From Actinomycetota bacterium (GTDB taxonomy: Bacteria; Actinomycetota; Actinomycetes; Actinomycetales; Angustibacteraceae): 16,062 nt of DNA. The notes beneath the pieces were generated by a model, which was not told the origin of the DNA, did not search any database, and saw only the letters and a list, made by a program, of their open reading frames with translations. The stretch covers positions 1 to 16,062 of the forward strand of contig JACMOY010000179.1 of NCBI GenBank assembly GCA_014377795.1, read 5' to 3'. Made by a program: the position numbers and the translations under genes. Position 1 is the stretch's first letter, and each line of letters starts with the position of its first letter. Of the stretch, positions 7,696 through 14,290 are shown piece by piece.

Positions 7696-8584
7696 GGGTG
7701 GCCTCGCGCCGGTCGGCTTCGTCCTGCTGTGGAGCACCGGCTTCGTCGGCGCCCGGTACGGACTGCCCTACGCCGCGCCATTCACGTTCCTCGCGCTGCG
7801 GCTGGCGATCGCCGGGGTGCTGCTGGCCGGGCTGGCGGTGGTCACCCGCTCGCCCTGGGCCCTGTCGCCGGTGCAGGTGCGGCACGCCTCGGTGGCCGGG
7901 TTGCTGCTGCACGCCGGGTACCTGGGCGGGGTGTTCTTCGCCATCGCCGACGGGCTGCCGGCCAGCGTGGCCGCGGTCGTCGTCAGTTTGCAGCCGCTGC
8001 TGACCGCAGCCTTGGCCACCCGCCTGCTCGACGAGCACCTGGTCGGCCGGCAGTGGCTGGGCCTGGGCGTGGGCGTGGCGGGTGTGGGACTGGTGCTCGC
8101 GCCGCGGCTGTCGGCCGGTTCGGGTTCGTACGCCCCGGTCGCGGTGCTCGCGTGCGTCGTGGCGCTGGTCGCCGGCAGCGCCGGGACGTTGTGGCAGAAG
8201 CGGCACGGCGACCGGATACCGCTGCTGACCGGCACGGCGGTGCAGTACGGAGCGGCCGCCCTGCTGCTGCTCGCCCTCGCGCTGGCCACCGAGGACACCT
8301 CGATCCGGTGGACCCCGCGGTTCGTGGTGGCGCTGGTCTGGCTGGTCGTGGCGCTGTCGCTCGGCGCGATCCTGCTGCTGCTGCTGCTGCTGCGCCGGGG
8401 CAGCGCGGCCAGCGTCTCGAGCCTGTTCTACCTCGTGCCGCCCGCGACCGCGCTGGAGTCCTACCTGGTGTTCGGCGAGCGGCTCGAACCCTTGTCGCTG
8501 CTCGGGATCGCGGTGACCGCCGTGGGCGTCGCGCTGGTGCTGCGACTGCCGAAGGTGGGCGGGCCGACGGTCAGCGGACGCTGA
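7688..8584 (+). CDS. EamA/DMT-superfamily transporter
   Basis: A 298-residue protein with about ten hydrophobic helices in two EamA repeats (~residues 5-137 and ~150-290). The start GLAPVGFVLLWSTGFVGARYGLPYAAPFTFLALRLAIAG is characteristic of the family, and the end of the second repeat (AASVSSLFYLVPPATALESYLVFGERL...GIAVTAVGVALVL) matches it. It should be an inner-membrane exporter of metabolites such as amino acids or amines; substrate unknown. The start is a GTG inside the end of the DUF2071 gene (8-nt overlap), indicating translational coupling. One helix contains seven consecutive Leu, all encoded by CTG (8372-8392). The stop overlaps the convergent histidine kinase stop by 14 nt. Confidence 0.92.
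   Translation: MRRGGLAPVGFVLLWSTGFVGARYGLPYAAPFTFLALRLAIAGVLLAGLAVVTRSPWALSPVQVRHASVAGLLLHAGYLGGVFFAIADGLPASVAAVVVSLQPLLTAALATRLLDEHLVGRQWLGLGVGVAGVGLVLAPRLSAGSGSYAPVAVLACVVALVAGSAGTLWQKRHGDRIPLLTGTAVQYGAAALLLLALALATEDTSIRWTPRFVVALVWLVVALSLGAILLLLLLLRRGSAASVSSLFYLVPPATALESYLVFGERLEPLSLLGIAVTAVGVALVLRLPKVGGPTVSGR
8372..8392 (+). repeat. (CTG)7 trinucleotide run inside the DMT transporter gene
   Basis: Seven perfect CTG repeats lie in frame and encode seven leucines in a transmembrane helix of the second EamA repeat. Gain or loss of a unit would change helix length without a frameshift. Confidence 0.9.
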
Positions 8585-9794
8585 CGCCCGGTGCGAACTT
8601 GGGCACCGTGAAGCTGACCCTGGTGCCGGCCCCGGGGGCGGTCTCGACCACCAGGCCGTGCGCGTCGCCGTACACCTGGCGAAGCCGGGCGTCGACGTTG
8701 CCCAGCCCGACCGAGTCGGTCTCGGACTCGCCGGACAGCACCGCGCGCACGACCTCGGGGTCGGTGCCGACCCCGTCGTCCTCGACCGCCAGGTGGGCCT
8801 GCGATCCGACGTCCTTGGCGGTGATCGTCACGTGCCCGATCCCGCTCTTGCCCTCGAGTCCGTGGCGAACGGCGTTCTCCACCAACGGTTGCAGCACCAG
8901 GAACGGCACGGCCACGGCGAGCACCTCGGGTGCGACGAGCAGCGTCACCTGCAGGCGCTCACCGAAGCGCGCCTTCTCGAGCTCGAGGTAGCGCTCGATG
9001 TTGGTGAGCTCGTCGGCCAGGGTCGTGTACTCGCCGCCGTGGCGGAAGGCGTAGCGGGTGAAGTCGGCGAACTCGAGCAGCAGCTCGCGGGCCCGCTCGG
9101 GGTCGGTGCGGACGAACGACGCGATGGCGGCCAGCGAGTTGTAGATGAAGTGCGGGCTGATCTGCGCCCGCAGGGCGCGCAGCTCGGCCTCGATCGCCCG
9201 GGTGCGCTCGCGGTCGAGCTCGGCCAGCTCGACCTGCGCTGACACCCACCGGGCGACCTCGTCGGTGGCTCGCACCAGACCGGCGGAGGTGCTGCGGCCG
9301 TAGGGCGCCAGGGCTCCGACGACCGCGTCGTCGCTGATGATCGGGGCGACGACGGCGGTGCGGATCGGGCAGTCCGGGTCGTCGCACTCGACGTCGCCAC
9401 CCGAGAGCACGACGGTCTGCCCGTCGGCGAGCACCCGCGCCGCGTGCGACCCGGCGAGCCGGGCGTGACCCACGCCACCACCGTCCCAGGCCAGCGTGTG
9501 CCCGGCGGCGTCGGTGATCGCGACGGCGGCGGTGCCGAGCAGGGCGCGCAGGTGCTTGGTCGAGCGCTCGGCGCCGGCCGACGTCAGCCCCTCGCGCAGG
9601 CTGGGTGCGGCGAGCGATGCGGTGTGCAGCGTCTCGAAGGTGGCGCGGTCGGCAGACGAGCCGAAGTCCGGACGCCGCCGCGCGACCCGGGCGGTCACGG
9701 CGACGACGGCTGCGCCCAGTGCCGCCAGCACGACGACGGTGATCCAGCTGGTGTCGGCGAGCCCGGCGGTCGTCGTCAGGGCAATCGGGTGCAC
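8571..9794 (-). CDS. LytS/YehU-type sensor histidine kinase
   Basis: A 407-residue kinase. One N-terminal transmembrane helix (WITVVVLAALGAAVVAVTA, ~17-35) is followed by a GAF-like sensor region (~55-180) that includes ECDDPDCPIR. A short helix leads to the His_kinase domain QISPHFIYNSL with phospho-acceptor His215. The HATPase domain shows PLVENAVRHG (N box), VEDDGVGTD (G1) and SVGLGNVDARLRQVYG (G2). The motifs look intact. GTG at 9794 is preferred because a TAACGT -10 ends 7 nt upstream, fitting a leaderless start. The frame stays open far upstream, but that part is antisense to the Fic-like gene and low in complexity. These kinases usually pair with an adjacent LytTR regulator, and none is encoded here. 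The signal is unknown. Confidence 0.9.
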   Translation of the reverse strand: MHPIALTTTAGLADTSWITVVVLAALGAAVVAVTARVARRRPDFGSSADRATFETLHTASLAAPSLREGLTSAGAERSTKHLRALLGTAAVAITDAAGHTLAWDGGGVGHARLAGSHAARVLADGQTVVLSGGDVECDDPDCPIRTAVVAPIISDDAVVGALAPYGRSTSAGLVRATDEVARWVSAQVELAELDRERTRAIEAELRALRAQISPHFIYNSLAAIASFVRTDPERARELLLEFADFTRYAFRHGGEYTTLADELTNIERYLELEKARFGERLQVTLLVAPEVLAVAVPFLVLQPLVENAVRHGLEGKSGIGHVTITAKDVGSQAHLAVEDDGVGTDPEVVRAVLSGESETDSVGLGNVDARLRQVYGDAHGLVVETAPGAGTRVSFTVPKFAPGVSVR

Positions 9795-9801
9795 CGACGT
9801 G

Positions 9802-9807
9802 ACGTTA
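9802..9807 (-). promoter_or_regulatory. Leaderless-type -10 element of the histidine kinase gene
   Basis: On the minus strand TAACGT (TANNNT type) ends 7 nt before the GTG at 9794, the spacing seen in actinobacterial leaderless transcripts. There is no Shine-Dalgarno sequence before this GTG, which supports the reading. A -35 would fall on 9825-9830, over the opposing gene's -10, and is weak. Confidence 0.5.
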
Positions 9808-9823
9808 CCCGGCGCTGGGCCCG

Positions 9824-9829
9824 TAGGGT
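9824..9829 (+). promoter_or_regulatory. Leaderless-type -10 element of the Fic-like gene
   Basis: TAGGGT lies 8 nt before the GTG at 9838, with no ribosome site between them, so transcription probably starts at or near the start codon. No good -35 is visible at 9801-9806. It shares a 43-bp gap with the opposing kinase promoter. Confidence 0.5.
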
Positions 9830-9837
9830 CGCGGCTC

Positions 9838-10683
9838 GTGAGCACCATCGCGACGACCCAGGCGCTGCAACGGGTGTCGGCCCTGCCAGCCGTGGTCGAG
9901 GCGGTCGAGGGCGCCCGCGAGGCGTGCACGGCGCTGCGCTGGCACGCGGCGCTGCGTCGGCGCACCGAGGGGGCGCGGGCCGAGGCGGTGGCGCGCGGCG
10001 CCCGCGCCAGTGCGGCGATGGACGGCGCCCCGCTGCCGCTGGACCTGGTGCGGGACGTGCTGCGCGGGGCGGCGCAGGCACCCGACGACGCCGCCGGTCG
10101 CGCGCTCAGTGGCGCGCTGCGGCCGACCGTCGAGGCCGGTCGGCTGGCCGGAACGCTGGGCCGCTCGCCGCTGCAGACGCTGGCCCGGCTGCACACGGCG
10201 GCCGCTGCCGGCGCTGTGCCGGACGACCTGCTCGGCCGCCCCCGGGTCGGTACCAACCAGCCGCTGGACCTCGCCGGCCCGGGGCCGGCGCCGGTGGGAG
10301 CGGAGCTGCGGGCCCGGTTGGACGGCCTGGCGGCCCTGCTGAGCGCGGACGCCGGGGTGCCGGCCCTGGTGGTGGCAGCGCTGGTGCACGCGGAGGTGCT
10401 GGTGGTCCGCCCCTTCGCGGTGGGCAACGGCGTCGTGGCCCGGGCGCTGTTTCGTGCCGTCGTCGTCGAGCGGGCGCTGGACCCCACCGGCGTGGCCGTC
10501 AGCGAGGTCGGGTTCGAGCGGGCCGGCGTCCCGGCGTACGCCGCCGCGATCACTGCGTACGCGGGCAGCACGAGGGACGGCGTGGTGGCGTGGGTGCAGC
10601 ACTGCGCGCTCGCCGTGCAGGTGGGGGCGGCCGAGGGCGCCGCGATCGGGGACGCCGTGGTGGCCGGGCGGCTCACGCCCTAA
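9838..10683 (+). CDS. Fic-fold protein with degenerate active site
   Basis: A 281-residue, Ala-rich, mostly helical protein. The C-terminal half carries a Fic-type segment, VHAEVLVVRPFAVGNGVVAR (~183-202), aligning with the canonical H..F..IHPF.DGNGR..R. The catalytic His is Arg191 and the Arg of GNGR is Val199. Near the N-terminus ASAAMDGA (~57-64) matches the class II inhibitory helix (S/T)..IEG, with Asp in place of the inhibitory Glu. AMP transfer by the standard mechanism looks unlikely. The protein may have become a binding or structural module, or may use other chemistry. As I recall, such proteins are encoded near ssd/tad genes in many actinobacteria, often annotated as oxidoreductases. 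The start is supported by a leaderless -10. The stop overlaps the opposing gene by 4 nt. Confidence 0.75.
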   Translation: MSTIATTQALQRVSALPAVVEAVEGAREACTALRWHAALRRRTEGARAEAVARGARASAAMDGAPLPLDLVRDVLRGAAQAPDDAAGRALSGALRPTVEAGRLAGTLGRSPLQTLARLHTAAAAGAVPDDLLGRPRVGTNQPLDLAGPGPAPVGAELRARLDGLAALLSADAGVPALVVAALVHAEVLVVRPFAVGNGVVARALFRAVVVERALDPTGVAVSEVGFERAGVPAYAAAITAYAGSTRDGVVAWVQHCALAVQVGAAEGAAIGDAVVAGRLTP

Positions 10684-11678
10684 CCGCAGGTGCGCACCAT
10701 CGCCGGGGCGACCACCGCGGTGACGTCGACCGGCACCGGCTCGCCCGGGGCGACGTGGGTCGCCCTGAGCAGCTCGGGCGCGATCGTCAGGGTGGCGATG
10801 TCCAGGCGCTGCAGGTCCTGCAGCTCGCTCACGCAGCTGTGGGCCACGAACCGCAGCTGCACGGTGAGCCGGTCGTGCGGGCGGATGGTGGTCGGCAGGG
10901 CCGGGCGGGTGACGACCTGGATCACCGCGTCGCTGCCCTCGGGGGTCAGAGCCTGGGCCGGCAGCCGCACGCGCATGACGTCGTTGGTGTTGTTGGCCAG
11001 CTGCACCACCGGCCGGACGACGGTGCCGGTGAGCTGCGCCCGCAGCTGTGGCACCGCTCCCAGGGGTGGGCAGATCGACGCGGGGGGCCGACCGTCGTCC
11101 GGCAGCGTGACGGGCACGGCGTGCCGGGCGCCGTCCGCGGTGCGGACCGGCAGCGTGGTCGTGATCAGCCGGCCCGCCCGGCAGTCGACCGGGAGCCGCA
11201 TCTGGACGCTCACCGACGTGCCGGGGCCGACCGACGTCCGCGCGCCGAGCACCGTGACGATCGCCTGGCGGGTGGCGCCCTGGTCGGTGTCGGACCGGGT
11301 GCGGTACGAGGCGATGACCTCGACGGGCAGCGGCCCCAGGTTGGTCACCATCACCTGCAGCTGGGCGCCGATGCCGATCGGCAGGGTGAACGGCTCGACC
11401 GCAGTGGCCTGGGCGGCCACGGTGACCACCGCTCGGTCGCTGCGCTCGGCGGCCTGATCGCTGCGATGGCGACTGACCCCGGCGCCGGCCAGGGCGCCCA
11501 GCACCAGTGCAGCGACGACGACCAGCCCCGCGCCGGGTCGGGCCCGCGTGCGGGTGGGTCGACCGGAGGTCGCGTCGAGGTCGGGCAGGGCGTCGAGGTC
11601 GACGACGTCGCCGACCGGTGGGGCCCCGACCGGGTCGGCGACCCCGTGGCCGCTCGCGTCCAGGACCTCGTAGCCCAT
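10680..11678 (-). CDS. Single-pass membrane protein of unknown function (paralog A)
   Basis: A 332-residue protein I cannot assign to a family. It has a short acidic cytoplasmic N-terminus (MGYEVLDASGHG...), one transmembrane helix (~48-68) and a ~260-residue outside domain rich in beta-strand patterns, with alternating V/T segments such as LQVMVTNLGPLPVEVIASY and VVRPVVQLANNTNDVMRV. Four cysteines lie in the outside part (LPVDC, SIC, AHSC and a C-terminal TCG), enough for two disulfides. ATG at 11678 was chosen because its N-terminus matches the upstream paralog. GTG 11711 or ATG 11708 would add about 10 residues; none has a clear ribosome site. It is homologous to the next minus-strand gene, for example VDCRAGRLITTTLPVRTADG against VDCGAATLVEVPILQVRTAGG. 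Confidence 0.8.
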   Translation of the reverse strand: MGYEVLDASGHGVADPVGAPPVGDVVDLDALPDLDATSGRPTRTRARPGAGLVVVAALVLGALAGAGVSRHRSDQAAERSDRAVVTVAAQATAVEPFTLPIGIGAQLQVMVTNLGPLPVEVIASYRTRSDTDQGATRQAIVTVLGARTSVGPGTSVSVQMRLPVDCRAGRLITTTLPVRTADGARHAVPVTLPDDGRPPASICPPLGAVPQLRAQLTGTVVRPVVQLANNTNDVMRVRLPAQALTPEGSDAVIQVVTRPALPTTIRPHDRLTVQLRFVAHSCVSELQDLQRLDIATLTIAPELLRATHVAPGEPVPVDVTAVVAPAMVRTCG

Positions 11679-11717
11679 CGCACCAGTCTCGCCCGATCCG
11701 CCCACCATCACCAGTGA

Positions 11718-12610
11718 TCAGCGCGAACAGGCGCCAACGAGTGACACGCCCACCAGGACCCGGACGTCGCGGTGACCGTTTCGCGCGGGTAACGGTTCGG
11801 CGGGCACGGTACTCACCGTGACCAGCGGCCGGCCGCCGCCGTCGCTGCTGAGCACCCGGTCCAGTGTGACCGACTGGTCCTTGGCGCTGCGGTTGGTCAG
11901 CTGGAGGACCGGTCGCCCGAGCGAGCCCGTGACGGACGCGACGACGTCAGGTTCTGCGAGCCCCCGCAGACCGCCGCCCGCAGCGCGGTGCTGCCGAACG
12001 TACCGAGCTCGAGGGGTACGCCGTGGGTGCGGCCTCCCGCGGTGCGCACCTGCAGGATCGGGACCTCTACCAGCGTGGCGGCCCCGCAGTCCACCGCGAG
12101 CGTCGTTTTCACTGTGCCGCGCCAGCCGGGCGGGCCGGTCGCGGCACCGGTGCCGATCGACGCCACGAACAGTCCCGTCTGACTGGTGCCGGTGACCACC
12201 TGGATCGGTGCCTGGCCGTGGTCGGTCGCCTGCGGGGGGGTCACGATCGTCGCGGAGTCCGAGTCGGTCGAGATGTGGAGGTCGGTGCCCGAGACGTCTG
12301 CAGCGAGCGCTGCGCGATCGGCCCGCCGAGCGGTCCTCTCGTCGTTGGCGTGGAAGGCGACGCCGCTGAGGATGACACCCGCCAAGAGCGAGCCGATGAC
12401 GACCTGCAGGGTGCGGCGCGCCGTCGACGAGGCCGCGGCCAGCAGGGGACCGGCCTCGGTGAGCCAGCGGCGCACCTGCGGGGCCAGGGCGGGCTTCTCG
12501 TCCGCCTGCGTCGCGCCGCCGTCGAGGGCCAGGACATCGACCTGCGGCGGCCGCGCGTCGTCCGGCAGGTAGGTGGCCCGGCCGCAGGAGTCGAGCATCT
12601 CGGTCCGCAC
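11718..12610 (-). pseudogene. Frameshifted paralog of the single-pass membrane protein (paralog B)
   Basis: The gene reads from GTG 12610 (VRTEMLDSCGR, matching MGYEVLDASGH of paralog A) through a transmembrane helix (~67-86) and an outside domain to AAVCGG. That frame then turns to SQNLTSSRPSRARSGDRSSS and stops at 11897. The homologous continuation, LAEPDVVASVTGSLGRPVLQLTNRSAKD..., is in the frame ending at 11718. The frames join at a run of five C (11961-11965, plus strand). One more base there would give CGGLAEPDVV, matching CPPLGAVPQL in paralog A. The C-terminus (LVGACSR) ends shortly after the third conserved cysteine and lacks about 40 residues present in A. It could be a pseudogene, a sequencing error or programmed -1 slippage. 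An in-frame ATG at 12697 is a less likely start. Confidence 0.7.
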
Positions 12611-12756
12611 CGCGCCCCCCGTCCAGCTCGTTCCCGAGGTGCGCCGCCGCACCCCGGACGCGACAGCGCCCCGCGCGAGGCGGAGCGCCATCGGCACGAC
12701 CGCGGGCTACCAAGCGTGCTGTGCGTCGTCGCAGCGGGTCGAGCCCGCCACGAGCC

Positions 12757-12770
12757 GTCCACCAGTGGAC
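12757..12770. promoter_or_regulatory. Palindrome GTCCAC-CA-GTGGAC, possible operator
   Basis: Perfect 6-bp arms around a 2-nt centre, lying 147 bp before the assigned start of paralog B and 423 bp before ssd. Its size fits a dimeric repressor site. No regulator gene adjoins it, so its role is a guess. Confidence 0.3.
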
Positions 12771-12950
12771 TGCCCGCACGTGGGTACCTGGAGGGCCATG
12801 CTGGGTCGCCGGTCGCCCGGCGGCTCACCCCGTGTCTACTCCCCTTCGGCCGGAAAGGAAAGGGGTTTGACAGTTTCGGCAGCTCGGGGGTTTGCCTTGC
12901 GCGGATCCAGGGAGCAGACTCGACGAGCCGGTCCCTCGGGGCCGTGCGAG

Positions 12951-12980
12951 CGCGCCGGCTCATCCCCCCGAGCCGGAGCG
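12951..12980 (+). other. Stem-loop CCGGCTC/GAGCCGG upstream of ssd
   Basis: CCGGCTC (12955-12961) pairs perfectly with GAGCCGG (12970-12976) around an 8-nt loop. After one mismatch the stem extends with CGC/GCG. An identical GAGCCGG at 12925-12931 could pair with the same CCGGCTC instead, so two alternative folds are possible. Confidence 0.5.
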
Positions 12981-12986
12981 CCAGAT

Positions 12987-13014
12987 GACCCCCGTCGCCC
13001 CCCCGACGGGGGTC
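12987..13014. terminator. 11-bp perfect GC-rich hairpin
   Basis: GACCCCCGTCG (12987-12997) is perfectly repeated in inverted form at 13004-13014 around a loop of six C. No U tract follows on either strand, so it is not a classical Rho-independent terminator, though actinobacterial terminators often lack one. It begins 6 nt after the preceding stem-loop and lies 178 nt before the ssd start. Confidence 0.5.
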
Positions 13015-13192
13015 GTCCCGTCCATCGGTCCGTGCCCGCGCCCGGCCCCGTCGTCCACAGCAACCGCGACCATCCCACCGTCCACAGAACGGCGATCGGT
13101 CCTGGCGCTGGGCCACCGGAGGCCCGCAGGGTGCAGGGACGCGAGGCCGGACGCCACCGGGCGCCCGGCGCGTCGTCGCCGAGGAGCCCGTT

Positions 13193-14290
13193 GTGTCACA
13201 ACTTCCACCGTCATCCGCCCGATCCGTCCTCGCCCGCACCGCCGACCCGCGGCTGGCCGACGACCTGCAGCGCCTCGCGGCGGCGGCGGGGGTGCCGCTC
13301 ACCGTCCGGCCCGACCTGCCGGACGCTCGCGAGATCGAGGGCTGTCCGCTGCTCGTGGTCGGGGGCGACCTGGCTGCCGGCACCGCCCGCCAGCTGGCCC
13401 GTCGCGCGTCCCCCCGCCCCGAGCGCGTCCCCGTCCTGCTCGTCACGAACGACCTCGACGACGCGGACGTCTGGCAGCACGCCGTCGCGCTGGGCGCCGA
13501 GCAGGTGGTCGTGCTGCCCGACGGTCAGGACTGGCTCGTCGACCGGCTGGCCGCCACCGTCGAGCCGATGGGGGCGGCCCGGGTCGTCGCCGTGGTCGGT
13601 GGCTGCGGTGGTGCCGGCGCCAGCGTGCTCGCCGCGGCGCTCGCCGTGACCGCCGCCGACACCGGCCACCAGGTGCTGCTGGCCGACCTCGACCCGCTCG
13701 GGCCGGGCGCCGACCTGACCCTGGGCGTGGTCGACGTCCCCGGGTTGCGCTGGCCCGACCTGGCGGCGGCCCGGGGGCGCCTGCCCGGCGGCAGCGTCCG
13801 CGAGGCGCTGCCCCGCCTGGACGACCTCGCCGTCCTCACGTTCGGTCGCGGCCAGCCGGTCGACCTCGCTCCTCGGGTCGTCGACGCCGTGCTCGCGGCG
13901 GCGGTCCGCACCCATGACCTCGTCGTCCTCGACCTGCCCCGTTCGGGCGACCCCGCGGCGGTCGCGGCCCTGGCGCACGCGAGCGAGCTGCTCGTCGTCG
14001 TACCCGCCCGGCTGCGTGCCACCGCTGCGGCCGCGGCGCTGCTGACCGGGTGGGGCCAGCTGGCGCCGGCAACCCGGGCGGTGGTGCGGCGCTCGTCGCG
14101 CGACCCGCTCGCGGCCCACACCGTGGCGGATGCGCTGGGTCTGCGGTTGGCGCTGCAGATGCGCGACGACCCCGGCCTGGATCAGGCGCTGCGCCGCAGC
14201 CAGGCCCCCGGGCTGCGGGCGCGCAGCCCGCTGCGGCTGGCTGCCGAGCAGTGGCTGGCCCAGCGCGAGGTGCCCGGCCGGGCCGCGTGA
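13193..14290 (+). CDS. ssd: Septum-site-determining protein Ssd / CpaE-like MinD-family protein
   Basis: A 365-residue protein. Residues ~10-125 form a receiver-like region (PLLVVGGDLA, VPVLLVTNDLDDADVWQHAVALGAEQVVVLPD), followed by a MinD/ParA-type domain. The P-loop position reads VVGGCGGAGAS (135-145 region), where both signature lysines of KGG.GKT are replaced (Cys138 and Ala143). The switch segment VLLADLDPLGPGADLTLG (~161-178) and the strand LVVLDLPRSGDP are kept. This fits the CpaE-like protein found beside tad genes (TIGR03815-type; Ssd, Rv3660c in Mycobacterium). It is expected to localise or regulate the Tad apparatus, or to influence septation. GAGGAG (13181-13186) lies 6 nt before the GTG. 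The stop overlaps tadA by GTGA. Confidence 0.9.
   Translation: MSQLPPSSARSVLARTADPRLADDLQRLAAAAGVPLTVRPDLPDAREIEGCPLLVVGGDLAAGTARQLARRASPRPERVPVLLVTNDLDDADVWQHAVALGAEQVVVLPDGQDWLVDRLAATVEPMGAARVVAVVGGCGGAGASVLAAALAVTAADTGHQVLLADLDPLGPGADLTLGVVDVPGLRWPDLAAARGRLPGGSVREALPRLDDLAVLTFGRGQPVDLAPRVVDAVLAAAVRTHDLVVLDLPRSGDPAAVAALAHASELLVVVPARLRATAAAAALLTGWGQLAPATRAVVRRSSRDPLAAHTVADALGLRLALQMRDDPGLDQALRRSQAPGLRARSPLRLAAEQWLAQREVPGRAA

Larger units (their letters stand above)
12611..13192. other. 582-bp non-coding stretch between paralog B and ssd, rich in inverted repeats
   Basis: I see no convincing gene here. Open frames crossing it are antisense shadows or low-complexity Arg/Pro/Gly readings without homologous-looking blocks. 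It holds a palindrome at 12757-12770, a hairpin CCCCTT/AAGGGG followed by TTT (12841-12868), a TTGACA hexamer (12867-12872) without a good -10, tandem stem-loops at 12951-12980 and 12987-13014, and CGTCCACAG twice (13052-13060 and 13079-13087). It must contain the promoters of ssd and paralog B, but I cannot place either. Confidence 0.7.

Noticed and set aside
9795..10676. N-terminal extension of the histidine kinase frame by nearly 300 residues
   Set aside because: The extension is Ala/Ser/Thr/Arg-rich, antisense to the Fic-like gene, and is an effect of GC-rich codon use. The kinase has a normal architecture from 9794.
12841..12868. Hairpin CCCCTT/AAGGGG followed by TTT as a Rho-independent terminator
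   Set aside because: The stem is only 6 bp with a 13-nt loop, and no gene ends just upstream on the plus strand.
12867..12897. TTGACA-based promoter for a small RNA ending at the 12987-13014 hairpin
   Set aside because: No acceptable -10 hexamer exists at 16-19 nt spacing (GTTTGC, TTTGCC, TTGCCT).
12611..13192. tRNA or other known RNA gene in the non-coding stretch
   Set aside because: No cloverleaf, anticodon arm or T-loop (GTTCGA-type) pattern could be found; the stems present do not have tRNA geometry.
12241..13446. 401-residue minus-strand open frame across the ssd upstream region
   Set aside because: The composition is Arg/Ser/Pro-rich with no conserved blocks, and it overlaps the convincing starts of paralog B and ssd in other frames.
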